Source: Saksenaea vasiformis B4078 (lineage: Eukaryota > Mucoromycota > Mucoromycetes > Mucorales > Saksenaeaceae). From it: DNA of 64,000 bases. This document shows positions 11,304-22,991 of this stretch, piece after piece (position 1 is the stretch's first letter; the number at the start of each line of letters is the position of its first letter). The stretch lies in NCBI GenBank assembly GCA_000697055.1, contig JNDT01001311.1, forward strand, positions 1-64,000, read 5' to 3'. The notes beneath the pieces are model-generated. The model saw nothing but the letters and a program-made list of their open reading frames with translations. It was not told where the DNA came from and searched no databases. The position numbers and the translations under genes were made by a program.

Positions 11304-13433
11304 TGACTATAGGGTCCAAAGAAAAGAAGTTCTGGAAAAAGTTCAGCTTGGGCAAACACAAGCAGCCACCGCCTCCCCCTGTTCCTCCAGGTAAAAGCGC
11401 GAATACCAACATAATAATGAGTAACTGACTAGATCTCGGGATCAGAACCGACATTTGTACCTGAAGTTGCTGCCAAAGACGACGATGACAGGTCCGTTAA
11501 GAGCAAACGGCTGAGGTACTGCGTTGTACAGTTTAAACATCGAAATTAATTGAATTGAAATAGTGGCCTATTCCCACGTAAACGACAAAGCACTGCTTCC
11601 CTCAAAAGACGCCCCAGCTTCTGTCAGACACAACCTTCCACCGTATGTCCTGTGCCAGCACTTCCGACCGAGGACAGCGTATCACATGGTACTTTACCAA
11701 AAGATGGCGAAAACGACATAAAGGTCGTGAACAACCACGTGGACCATATCCAGGCCGCCGTATCACCCAACGAACCCGTCGATAACCCTACACCACCATT
11801 AGCTGAGGACCAAGCTGCGGAGCCGGAGGATAATTCCGTCCTACATGAGAGACAGGAAACCTCGAATCAGTCCGCCATTGACGAGAATAAAGCTGCAGAA
11901 TCCAATGTAACACGAACACTTCGAGCGGAGAGGAGGCCTCGATACAACTCCAATCCTAGCAAATTTTCTGGCATTCCTACTCCAAGCAGCAGTACTAGTC
12001 GTTTACCGACACCAGCTAGTAAACTAAAGACGCCAGGTGTAGGATCAGCTGATCAGCGTTCCTCTAGACCCCACCTGACCGCAAGCATCTCTTCACAACG
12101 GTCAACGAGCTCGCCCTACGGTAACAAACCAGATCAAACACCAACAACACGACTTCGCAAGCCATCGCAAGTTTCCGCAGTTGCACGTGGAGAATCTCCC
12201 GTTAACAGCACTCCAGACTCCAATGATGATCTTGTTGCACAGCTGAAACAAGAGCTTGAAAAAGAAAGATCAATTGTGCGCGTACTGCAGGGACAGAAAG
12301 AAGGTAGTTGTGTCTCTATGACGCTATATATGTCTAATCCTTGGATATAGCCATTTCAAGAGACCTCGACTATTTCAGCCAAGCCGTTGACGAGCTTATG
12401 GAAGAAAAGGAGGCTCTCTCTCAAAAATATGAGGATGAAAAGGTGAAGCAGCCTCGCTAGTCTGCATTGGTTAATTAGGTTGTACTTAGGCTCAAAACAA
12501 AAACAGAGAAGAAGATTTGGACATGTTACTAGACAAATTGAAGTTAGCAACGAATTCGGCAAGGTATGCCCACAAAATAGGCTTCTGTTTCTGAATGATA
12601 TATGTAGAGATAAATCTGCGGAGGCAGAGCAGATCAAAGAAGAACTAGAGGTATGGCAGGTCAAATACCCACGTTTCGGTACTAAACTCGTTACAAGACG
12701 TATAAAACACAATTCCAGGAAGAGCAAGCTGAGCTGCACTCTATCTTGCGACGAAAGGAACAAGAAGTGGATCAACTCAAGGTAAGCAGGAAGAAAACTG
12801 ATCTGTAATATGTACTCAGCTTCTATGATTTGAAAGTCGGAACTGGCACAAGCACTTGACCAGATCGAATCGCTAAGATCCTCTGTTACGCGTCTCACTA
12901 GATCGCTGGCTGAAGTCGATTCTCGAGACACTGAAAGGTAAATATCTTTCTTGGTATGCCGTACAGCAAACTAACGTTTACTTGTACAGTACGGCTGTGC
13001 AAACGCCTAACGCATCACCCCAATCCCAACGCGCAAAACTTAATAGCGAAGAATTGTACTATGCTTCTTCTCCATCTTCAGACAGTTCATCGATTCCCAC
13101 CCACCATCATTCACCATCGCAAGACATTATGAAGAATCAAATGGCCTATGGCATGACCTCTTCGATTGACGATCCTCAAGATAATCTTGACCAACAACTT
13201 ATGGTTTTGACGAAAGAAAAAGAGAAGGCAAGAGAAGTGCTAGTATTGGCCATTGCTAACATCATCTTATGCAGTTACAATCATGTTACAGTAAAATTCC
13301 TTTATCTGGAGGAGGTCCTACATCTCGTAGAAGAAAAGAGGAACTAGAAGATATGTTAGATGAGGTAGACTCACAATTAAGCAAGGTCAAGCAAAACATT
13401 CGACGGACAAATTATCGTTTGTCTGACAGATAA
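11303..13433 (+). CDS. Coiled-coil protein with proline-rich N-terminus and SxIP motif (unrecognised family)
   Basis: Ten exons: 11303-11390, 11446-11515, 11564-12303, 12351-12442, 12490-12563, 12608-12650, 12719-12781, 12837-12937, 12990-13236 and 13275-13433, giving 558 residues. Phases are consistent throughout. The N-terminus is basic (KEKKFWKKFSLGKHK) and followed by PPPPPVPPG. A long Ser/Pro/Thr-rich disordered basic segment contains S188-G-I-P, an EB1-type SxIP motif, within KFSGIPTPSSSTSRLPTP. Heptad-rich coiled coil starts near residue 276 (LKQELEKERSIVRVL), continues through the small exons, and returns at the C-terminus (RRKEELEDMLDEVDSQLSKV). I infer a cytoskeletal scaffold, possibly microtubule plus-end associated. 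No enzyme domain is visible. The tenth exon is joined by a 38-nt intron with a weak GTGCTA donor. Confidence 0.8.
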
Positions 13434-13709
13434 CAAGCATGCAAAACTATTTTACTACTCCCTCCAAGTGTTTTCTCTTAAATCTTAGCAGCTATTAACC
13501 TTCTTCCCTTACTTCATGTCGTGTAATAAAAAAATAACTACAGCATCAATGTATATTCCCGATCGATCTGTACCGATTTACACATATCACCAACTCTTAC
13601 TGCTTTGTTGTACGTATCAACTTTGTTTTTTTTGTTTGGCTTTTTTTTCACCTATCAACCACGTTCCGTCCTTTGATTTTCGAAATTTTTTTATTCTAAA
13701 CCTATGCTT

Positions 13710-14448
13710 TTAGTTGCCGAGGGCAGCAATGGAGGCGTTGACATCCTTAAGAGCATCGGCCTTGGAGGCGATAGCCTTCTGCTTGATGGCGATCAAAGCA
13801 GCCTTGCGCTGGTAGTAAGCAGAGCTCTTGGCCTTGCGCTTGTCTTCAAGCTTGGCAACAACGTCCTGGTACTTCCAGCCGACTTCGTGGGAAATGCGAC
13901 CAATGGTGGTGTACTTGCGTCCAGGCTTAAGCTTGAGGACACGAAGGGCATCGGGAACAACCACGCGCTTGACGCGGTCATAGGGAGGGGGAACACCTTC
14001 AAACAACTTGATGCGATCCAAGGCAGCGGCACCACGGGCAGTCTTGTGAGGGATCATACCACGGATGGCCTTATACAAGATGCGGGAGGGAGCACGGAAA
14101 TGGAAGGCACCATGGCGGGGGTTCACAATACAACGCTTGCGAAGGTAAGCGTGGTACTTCACTATATATAAATAATGCATTTAAGTTTCTCGTTTTTTTT
14201 TCTTGTACTACTATTTTCCTTCTCCAAAAACTTACACTTGTTGCGGAAGAATTCGCCAGAGACATTCAAAGCTTCGCAACGGACAACAACGACCTTTTGG
14301 CCGCTGAGAGCCTGCTTGGCAACGATGGAAGCCAAACGTCCAAGAAGATGACCCTTACCGTCGATGACCACAACCTAAATATTCTATGCATTAGCGAACA
14401 AAAGGTTTTATTTATTGCAGGTAAATTCACCTTTTCAAAAGTCGACAT
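13710..14448 (-). CDS. RPL16: 60S ribosomal protein uL13 (L13a/Rpl16)
   Basis: Three exons on the minus strand: 14448-14431, 14374-14236 and 14161-13710, giving 202 residues. The 18-nt first exon encodes MSTFEK and joins [21 protein letters not shown], the diagnostic uL13 start. [50 protein letters not shown] and [17 protein letters not shown] follow. It is a structural component of the large ribosomal subunit. The length matches the eukaryotic family. A 155-codon antisense frame over exon 3 is a codon-bias shadow. The upstream region is shared with the divergent MYND-presenilin gene. Confidence 0.97.
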
Positions 14449-14900
14449 TTGTTATTTGAACAGGGAAAGAGGAAGAAACGTTATTTTGCCCGAAGGTTTT
14501 TTTTCTTCACATGTGGCTTGGCTTTCCACTCACAACCAAAAGAGAGAGAACATGTTGGGCTCCGCCGAATGAACAACGAGCGAAGTTCCGACAGCAGCAA
14601 AACGATTTGCCTACTATGAAGGAAGAAACAAGTTTGCCTTTTTCTGCTTCTTCCTTCCCTCTCTTTTTTTTTCCTTTTTTCTATTTCTACTTCTTCTTTG
14701 CGATTGCCTATTCACCATGTTCTATTGTTATCATTAACAAACGCTGTTCATCAGAAAAGCATATAAAACGATCGCCATCATAAATACCGTTAGAAGTATC
14801 CGGTTGCAATTAGAAACATACCCATTCTCTCTATATTCCCTGCAGCTCCTTCCTCTCCTTCAGCCCTTTTTTAAGAAAGAAAGAAAAACGGTTTCTTACA
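14449..14900. promoter_or_regulatory. Shared divergent promoter, uL13 gene and MYND-presenilin gene
   Basis: The 452 bp between the two ATGs must hold both promoters. It is rich in pyrimidine tracts on the plus strand (about 14640-14700) and purine runs just before the plus-strand ATG. This is typical of fungal 5' leaders. No discrete box could be assigned with confidence. Confidence 0.45.
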
Positions 14901-17160
14901 ATGTCTACGACTGCCTTATCGCAAGGCGATGAGACAACGACAACTACTTGTGTCATGTGTCCAAACGCAGCAACGTTTATGTGTTCATCATGTGGCCTTC
15001 GAGGACCTAGATATTGTTCCATGGAATGCCAAAAAGCGCATTGGAAAGCCGGCCATTATAAAGTCTGCGAGGCAACAAAAGCCTCTCGGCGATCAAGGCA
15101 ACGTACAACATCCACCGAAAACGGCAATACTGCTAGTTCGGACGTCAATCGATCACATTCTATAACGCGTGGCTATAGCCGTTTTGGCACTGCTCAACTG
15201 ATCAATGAAAGACGCAAGTTGCTTCCCTTTTTTTTATGCTTCTAAAAAAATTCAATTCGTCGAGCTATCGTTAAAAAGCTGACTCGGTTGCAGATAGGAC
15301 GTCTCAAATCCAGGATTCAGCTAACGCAGAGATACCAATGACCAATTTAAATCGTTCACTTGAACACAATCATTCAATGGAGGAAGAAGAAGAGGAAGAA
15401 GAAGAAGATTTTGCTGACGAGCTCAAATTCTACACACAGCAAATTTACCTTGTTATTAAGCCAGTTGTGGTTTGCATTGTGTTAAGTATCTTCTGGGTCA
15501 AGGTGGCATTCAGTGGACAAAGCGATTATAGGTACGATCTATATCTTTTGCTTTTCATTTTTTAAACATGCTGTTATAGACCTTCACGTCCGGCATATGC
15601 CGCATTGACATCAAATACAGGGGTAGATAGCAATGGCCAATCCTCTTCAGGCGATGGCTCCGCTGTCTTGAATTCGTTTACGAATGCTGCTATCATTATT
15701 GCTCAAATTATTGTGGTGACAGTTATTATTGTAATTTTATTCCGTAAAGGCTGGATCAAGGTACAAACGTACTGTCCTTCACATGGTCATCAACAAACTG
15801 ACTTCTTTTGCGCAGATTTTGGTCGGATTCTTTATGGTTGTTGTTTTACTATTGCTTGGCTTCATGACATACCTCCTACTACTGTAAGTGTATGGAGATT
15901 TAGTCACTGAATGGTTAGCTTAATTGTTGCTGTTTTTTTTAGTAATCTCGTCCAGGTGTTCTCGATAGCATTGGATTATATCACTTTAGTATTTGCATTA
16001 TGGAATTTTACAGTGGTTGGACTTGTTTCTATATTTTGGAAAGGACCTTTGTGGCTTCAGCAGTGTTATCTAACTGTAATGAGTTCTTTAATGGTGAGTT
16101 ACTAGAAAAGCAAAAAAGAGAGAAACGGCTTAAAAGTTGTAAGGCATTCGCAATGACAGGACTGGAACAATGGACTACATGGATTTTGCTGGGATTACTT
16201 GCTATTTGGGGTAAGAGAGAGCAGGTTTAAGCATCCCTGAAATAACATGTATTGTAGATCTCATTGCTGTTCTATGCCCATTTGGCCCTCTTCGACTGCT
16301 TATCGAAAGCTCACGACGAGAACAACGGGAGGTGCCGGCACTACTATATTCCGTTAACGCTGTCTGGTTTATGATGGCCTCATCAGACCAATTACGTCTA
16401 TCTGGTAGCATGGCAGGTGACACAAACAATAGGTCACCAGCACAACAAAAAAGCACTAGCGATCGGAGCTCAAGTGAAAGCACAGACCTCGGCGCACGGA
16501 ATAGAGCTATGACGCATTCATCCCTTGCCGAAACCTTCCAAAGCCAAACGAGCTCTACCGAATATGAACCATCTACTACATCGACTTCACCATTGCGACG
16601 AAATCAGCCAAATGGTAGGCGCAACTCGGTAGAAGATCCAGTTCAAGATGAGGTTACGCAAAATTCTGAGAACACGTCAGAAACTGTCCGCGTGGATGAG
16701 GAACAGGAACGACAATACAACCGGGCAAATAGCACACCAGAATCTAATGAAGATAGAGACGAAGAAGACGGTAATTTAAAATTTCATGAGTATCATTTGC
16801 AGCAATTCATCTGTCATAGTGGAAAGAAGCGGATTGAAACTTGGATTGGGAGATTTTGTATTTTATAGTGTATTAATTGCGCGTGCGGGTACGTAAAATA
16901 GGGTTAACTTGCTAAAAAAGAAATATACTAACTTACTGTTTTTCTTTAAAGCCATGTATGACTGGATCACTACAGTGTGTTGCACCATTGCGGTCCTTAC
17001 TGGATTAACTGCCACCATTTTCCTATTAGCGATATACAAGAAGGCGCTGCCGGCATTGCCAATTTCGATCGCATTTGGTATCTTATTTTACTTTGTTGCA
17101 AAAACCGTCCTGGTACCTTACGTGGGTGCTCTCTGCGTTTTTGGTATGGTTGGTCTGTAA
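14901..17160 (+). CDS. MYND zinc finger fused to presenilin-type intramembrane aspartyl protease
   Basis: Nine exons: 14901-15213, 15294-15531, 15580-15760, 15816-15883, 15943-16093, 16144-16210, 16258-16770, 16820-16888 and 16952-17160, giving 602 residues. Residues 17-56 form a canonical MYND finger (CVMC, CSSC, YCSMEC, QKAHW, H-x3-C). The rest is presenilin. A first membrane segment follows an acidic stretch. The catalytic Asp340 sits in IWDLIAVLCPFGPLR, with its codon split by an intron. The second is Asp522 in LGLGDFVFYS (GxGD), and the PALP motif lies at 567-570. The loop between the aspartates is long and disordered. Presenilins are the catalytic subunit of gamma-secretase. Joining the MYND exon in frame requires a GC-AG intron (donor GCAAGT at 15214). 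Alternatively, presenilin starts at the Met at 15338 and the MYND frame (14901-15245) is separate. Confidence 0.88.
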
Positions 17161-19138
17161 AGCATGAATGATATATACCCTGGTCTGGCCTATTTGACAA
17201 TATCCTGAATGTACATTTCTAAAAACGGCTGTCGCTTTTCGAAAGGTGAAATCGCATTTTTTTAAGAAAAAAGACCATATTGCTCCTATCAAGCATAGAT
17301 ATCAGTTTCTCAAGAACTTAGCGTCGATCGCGCCAAGCAAAACACTATTACTTGATTAGGAATCTCGATAACAAGAGGGACAACTCACTCTATTTGTGCC
17401 ACCTACTATCTATACTTGTATACACTGATCTGAGAGACAGTAGTCAATAATAAACCAAGTCCAACAGCTCTCCTGATTGTTTCATAGCTTTAGGCGACGT
17501 AGCTTTATCGATACGCTGAGATAGCTCTTTCGATGATACGGGGAAGTCCACGCGTGGATCGATATATCACGGACATGCACAAAGAATGCCCTGATAGAGT
17601 GCAGCATAACCATTGTGCCGTAAGTTCCCTTGATTCGGTTGAATCTCATGACGGCGTGAATCATTCTCTTTCATACGGATATTTTTCTTTTCAAGGATAA
17701 TATTTCTTTGCCCGAGAGATACTATCAACGCAGCAGCGAGCGAATTCGTCTGTACTTGACGTTGCACTATCGAATAAAGAATGCTAAATATCTCAAGTAT
17801 CCCTTTGCCTGAGAATGCTTCTCGGATAAGTTCCGAAATCGGTCCGAGAAACTGGCTACAGATACGCAGAAACACATATCTCGATATAGCGATACTTGAT
17901 ACGGTGATATTCTCGACATTATGACGTTATTTATGGAACGGGATTGATAGGCTGCAATGTAGCCGAAACCAAATCCCTCTGCACACTCAGTGGGTACACG
18001 TAACCACTCTCAGAAGGGGGAATCGATATAATCGTCGTCCTCATTCTTGCTGACAAATGCTTGGATGATACTTCCATCCGTCATCATGGTATGCGTATCT
18101 TCGTTTTTCTTTTCTTTTTTTTTTTTTTACTGAGCGGGTCTATTTCTTCCGAATCAATTACAGCACTTTACCCATGGATTCTTTCGTCTATCTATCGGTT
18201 GCGCTTAGTACGAAGTCAGCCGCTTCTGTGGAGGGAGATTCGATCTCTGCATCCTCTTGTACTTCATTTACAATTATTCCTTGCTGTCTTCTTATTTTTT
18301 AATTAAACAGGCATTATTGGTTATCGATTGATAGGCACTGCACACTGCGTCGTTTACCGCCGTCTAGAAATCTTGTAGGAATCAGCAGCAATTTTGGCAA
18401 CCCGCGGGTGAAGTTAGTTCCTTGAACGTTAAAGAAATAGTTTGGCTATTATTATAGGTGATATAGTGATAATACGTAAAGAAAGCTCGCCAACGCCGTG
18501 TGCTCTATTGATTTGCTATGTTGACAAGGAATGATGCAACTAGATTCACAGTTTGGTTTGAGATATTCTGGTGGTATGACAACAAGATAACAGTTTCTAC
18601 GCCAGCGTTGCCAAGACACACAAATACACGAGATACTGCCAGTGAAGCACGTGTTACTAGATAGAAGTGATGTAGCGTATGTTTTAATAACGCATGCTTG
18701 ACGTTTACCATGTGGTCTGCTCAAGTGTAGTCGGCGTTCTCAGAAGGAGCTTACTGGTGGTGTAATCTTTTGTGAATTCCTGAAACTAATCTTTGCTTGC
18801 GGACGCAAGAATTGAATAGGTTAGTGTCCCGTTTTTGCAATAGAGTGCGCAAACTGAGGATGGTCACGATCGGACGTAACAAAGTCGAGGAATTGGTAAA
18901 GCGGTTGTGTCAGCGATTCGAATTGGTAAAACTACCCATGATAACTCTTATCGAGCAAAGTTTAATAGAAACAGATCCTTCCTTTATCGCCCTGCGAGGC
19001 GGATAGCAGATGTGCCCATTAAGTAGATGTTGCACAAGCCGCAGCTTGTGTAAGATTTATTGGATTTTGGAATCAACGTTGCGTCAGATAAAGTATTATG
19101 AGTCGTTCAAGCCAAATAATTTCCGCACTGGGAAGTAA
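17161..19138. other. Gene-poor region, nothing recognised
   Basis: Many short chance frames, none with splice partners or recognisable similarity. The stretch is relatively rich in CGATA/GATACG words. Confidence 0.4.
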
Positions 19139-19671
19139 TCCGTTTTGCGTTAATCCAAGGGATAGTTCGCGCCTGGATAACCAGAATCTTGTATTGTGGG
19201 TACTCCAGTGATGGATTCCCAGGATCCCATCGAAAGCAGTAAGAATATATCACGATAAGTTCCACTCAAAACGATAGTATTCAAAGGGACGCATGAATCT
19301 CCTTTTTTTTTCTTTGGCTCTGTCTTTTCCAAAAAACGTCCCGGTAAGGATGTCAATTCTTCGAAACGTATACAGGATCATTCATTCTCTATGTTTATAT
19401 TTTAACCTACAAGACCTCTGATCGAACCATCTTGGCTGAGTGATCTCCCTCTTGTCACATTCGGTAAGTAAAATGATATCCATTTGTATGCACAGGTGTC
19501 GCTCATTCTACATCCTTCTTCTGAGGACCAAGTTGATGTAAGTGGAGTATTATTTGTTACCAATTTATATACTGATAACCGCATATTCCATCCCTTCCTT
19601 AGCGCAAACCTGACTGTTAATGGACGTAAAATTTACATAGAGTAGTGTAAAAACGCATTCAATAAACAGCA
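19139..19671 (-). repeat. Dispersed repeat family, copy C (reverse, internally deleted)
   Basis: Read on the minus strand, this stretch carries the left end seen in copy B (TGTTTATTGAATGC), then GGAATATGCGGTTATCAG. After a gap it has ATTGACATCCTTACCGGGA and the AACTATCCCTTGGATTAA block near the right end. The order matches copies A and B, but about 300-400 bp of the interior is missing or too diverged to align by eye. Confidence 0.7.
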
Positions 19672-21875
19672 TGCCATAGAATCGAACCATCTCCAGCGCT
19701 CCATGCTGACAAAGTTCTCGAGTACTTCGAGGACAAGAATAATCTAGTACTGCTGATGTTACTGTCTTCTCCTTGTAGCAGGGTTACGACGCAAGGAGCG
19801 CTAAGAGCAGCTTGAACATATGGACTTTGACATGTACATATCCAATGAAATTCACAGCGATCTTTAGACAAATAACAGCAGGTGGCATACGAGGAGACAC
19901 AAAGCGTTGAATGGCGCTTTCTGTTGCTATTCTTAGCCGCCTTTTTTCACAAATGACTCGTCTATATTTTAAGCTTCATGAGCTGACATAAGCCTGAAGA
20001 CACAACAAAGATGCCTACGCAGTGACGTATTGCGCTCACAAAGCAAGGCACGCATATCTGGGTTAACATCAACCGAACGTACCTCTGAGCTGTTGGCTCT
20101 GTAGATGATATTCAAGCTTGTAGATACCTTGTTCCAAGGCGTCAATTAACAGTGAAACATCGTCAACCCATATCGAGTCTCATATCCCATTTCCCCCCTG
20201 CGACATTGCAGAAATTTAGTGTATCCAAGGTCTGATAGCTACATTCTGCTAATGAGGTTGGTGGTAGCTCTATGTGTGAAATGCAAACATCCAACGAAAG
20301 GCGAAAGCGGGTAACGTTGATCACGATTTACGACATGTGCTGTCAACATTGAATATCCAAACACGTGTAAATGCAGAACACTTGTCAGAAGGGTTGCAGA
20401 AAAGTAACCCACACAGGCACAAAGCCGGATAAGGAACCGCACATATGGTAGTGTATCAATATCTAGAGAATAGTGGATAGAGACGCCACGAACTAACGTC
20501 ATACCCACCCGAGCGGTAGCGTACCACTGCATCAAAGGTACCAATCTCGTAGTGGCGACATTACGATAAGGGGTGATACCAATGACGGCAATGACGAGAT
20601 CGATCACGACAACACTGAGATCTATCCTTCAAAGGATGGTCAGCATCGCTGCACATAATCAGTGTGCAGAATTTCAACGAGCATTCTACTTAGCATTGTA
20701 GTTGTTATAATATCAACGTGAGCAAATCGTCATTCCACATGGGAACGATACCGCCACGACGGTGTTGAAAGTGTTATTCCCATTTTGCGACGCTATCTTC
20801 GACTTTCCCGAATGATATTACCAGAAGAGGAATGACCGCTGTTGTTACCATCAGGCCGGATACCAGTTTTTAGCCATACTGGTAGCGAACACACGTAGGA
20901 AAAAAGAAATGCTCGTCGCGATGTGGTTACCGATCAAGCTCTTCGCACGGAATAGGAACAGTTCTAGCTATCAGTTATAGAAAGAGTTGCAAACCGGCTA
21001 GATACCGCGTAAATATTTGGATTCATTTCAGGAACGCTAGCGTCGGTTTCAATGGAGATACATAACTGGGAGATATGTATGGGGCATCAGAATCCTCTGT
21101 CAGTGCCCTCTCAGGTCAGTGACATCATTTAAATTGCTTACGAATAGGTGACCTTACCGCCCCTCACTTCACTGCTAGACATACAACACTTTAGAAGCAA
21201 CTGCTCTATATAAAAGGTTTGGGCCGCTGCAGTTAAAATAGACCAAGCAATTGGAAACTTTCCACCTTGCTGCGAAAGCTCACTACAGAAAGAAAGAGCA
21301 AGACAATCGTCGAAGCAAGTTTGGCTACTGAGTGTATTAGAGCTGTTTCTGGCAAGTAATAACATGATTTCGCAAGACCTCTCGTCATCAGCCACTCTTC
21401 GGTCAAGGCGAAGTTTGTGTAGGAAGACGCCGATTAGAGAGGTTTAGACTATGCTTAGGCATCTCACAATGTGTTCGAGTTAAAGGAACCCTGCTGTGTT
21501 TTCAGAGTTTCTAACGAGTTTTGCTATACGCCGTATCTTCCACTTGCCCTTTTGTATGATATGTGTCCTCTGTATGTTCCTGGGAATGACCCCAGATTCT
21601 CCAAGATTGCAGGGTTTATTTGGCCCTTTGGACTTGGCGACAACATTGGTATGATGATGCAAGGTACTGTTCATATTCAGTTTCAACACGTGGGAATCGA
21701 TAAGAAAATCGAGAATGACTTCCCTGTTCAAAGAAAAATTCCAGTCAATGAGTGAGCATAAAAAAGAACCAGTTTTTTTTAATTAGTAGTGAGATAATAG
21801 TAATAATAATAGGTATATAATAATTCTTAATAGTGCGAAGGTGAAAAAAAAAAAGGAAGGGGAGAGGGGGTATCA
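19672..21875. other. Gene-poor region with one unplaced open frame
   Basis: The only frame worth noting is 21471-21755 (94 codons, no early ATG), which has a somewhat protein-like composition (GFIWPFGLGDN). I cannot assign it and find no exons around it. A 15-mer ATAACTGGGAGATAT at 21062 also occurs at 10216. Confidence 0.35.
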
Positions 21876-22991
21876 TCATGGGTTATGAGCGGCGCTGATC
21901 TCCGAACGTAAACGAGGAGATGTTGAAATGGAGCCATAGAAAACAGATGCGGGTGGACTGTGAAGCGCTTTATAACTATGTTCGCTTTTGACACTTGCAT
22001 GGCTTCTCGGGGATGCATTTAGATCATATTCCAGTTCACAGTCTTTTTGTAGTGGTGGTGTCGATAGACTCGATACAGATGGCAAAATAACTTTTTCTTC
22101 TTCAATGTTGAGTAAATTCCGAATCGACGGTGTGCCGGGTGTTGGCGATGTTGATGAAAAAGAGGCTGGCGAGCTACAAGAGCGTTGTTGCTGTGGTCGA
22201 CTGTGGTGGAGAGGAGGCAGACGCACCATGTAGGAGGAGGGGGACGAGGAGGAGGAGGATGAGGGAGGCGGTGGCGGTGTTGTGAATGCTGAAAAGGTAT
22301 GTTGTTGTCTCCCATGACTGGGAGCGGATCCTGGTAGGACCGCCTGACGATCATATTCCGAGGACATGGTACGATGACCATAATCGCCTCCATCGTCGTC
22401 CTCGCGCAATCTTTTTTGCCGCGGCCATCGTCGACTATTTTGGGCATGGGAGGCATGCAAAGGGTGAGGATGGTACATATCCCCGCATGATGAGCCGGAA
22501 TGAATGTGCGCCAAACGTTGCGCATCCCGCTCCAACAATCCGAACGAGTCCAGATCTTGTCCCTGACGCTCGAGCGCCATCAGCAGATGCTGATCTTTGC
22601 CGGAATCCAACAGTGCACGTAGAATATCCTCGATCACACTCAGTCGTTCTTCAATGGCCTCCACCGAGCAACCGGGACTTGACTTGGGCAACTTGTTTCC
22701 GCCAGCATTCCCGCCAGCGCCGTTATTCACTACGCCTGTGGTAGTGGAGGAAATCGTCGAGCCATGCGACAGTTCGGTCGGTTGGCTGGCAATATGCGAC
22801 GTTCCCTTCGAAGATATGGTGTACTTGCATTCCACGTTTGCTTTAATACAACCCTGGCAACGAACTTGACCATCGCATTTGGTTTTCTTTCGTCGACATT
22901 CGCCACATGCGCTGACTACCTTTAGACGTTTGCGTCTCGTCTTGTCTACAGTGACGTGCCTATTGTTGTTGTTGTTGTCGCTAGAAATCAT
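21876..22991 (-). CDS. Zn2Cys6 (fungal C6 zinc cluster) transcription factor
   Basis: Single exon, 371 residues from the Met at 22991. The DNA-binding domain has the full spacing C29-x2-C32-x6-C39-x5-C45-x2-C48-x6-C55, preceded by a basic patch (TRRKRLK) acting as nuclear-localisation or DNA contact. A short amphipathic helix near residue 115 (EAIEERLSVIEDILRALL) is a likely dimerisation coiled coil. The remainder is low-complexity Ser/Pro/His-rich, typical of activation regions. No Fungal_trans middle-homology domain is visible, so this is a short-form regulator. The frame stays open 60 codons further upstream, but that part is translated CT-rich leader and was not taken as coding. Targets are unknown. 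Confidence 0.88.
   Translation of the reverse strand: MISSDNNNNNRHVTVDKTRRKRLKVVSACGECRRKKTKCDGQVRCQGCIKANVECKYTISSKGTSHIASQPTELSHGSTISSTTTGVVNNGAGGNAGGNKLPKSSPGCSVEAIEERLSVIEDILRALLDSGKDQHLLMALERQGQDLDSFGLLERDAQRLAHIHSGSSCGDMYHPHPLHASHAQNSRRWPRQKRLREDDDGGDYGHRTMSSEYDRQAVLPGSAPSHGRQQHTFSAFTTPPPPPSSSSSSSPSSYMVRLPPLHHSRPQQQRSCSSPASFSSTSPTPGTPSIRNLLNIEEEKVILPSVSSLSTPPLQKDCELEYDLNASPRSHASVKSEHSYKALHSPPASVFYGSISTSPRLRSEISAAHNP

Noticed and set aside
13704..14171. 155-codon plus-strand frame opposite the uL13 gene
   Set aside because: It lies antisense to a clearly conserved ribosomal protein exon; strong codon bias on the minus strand leaves the complement open.
14901..15245. MYND domain as an independent 114-residue gene
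   Set aside because: Possible, but only 92 bp would separate its stop from the presenilin Met, and that gap has an intron-like branch site and acceptor with an in-phase GC donor. Kept as the alternative model.
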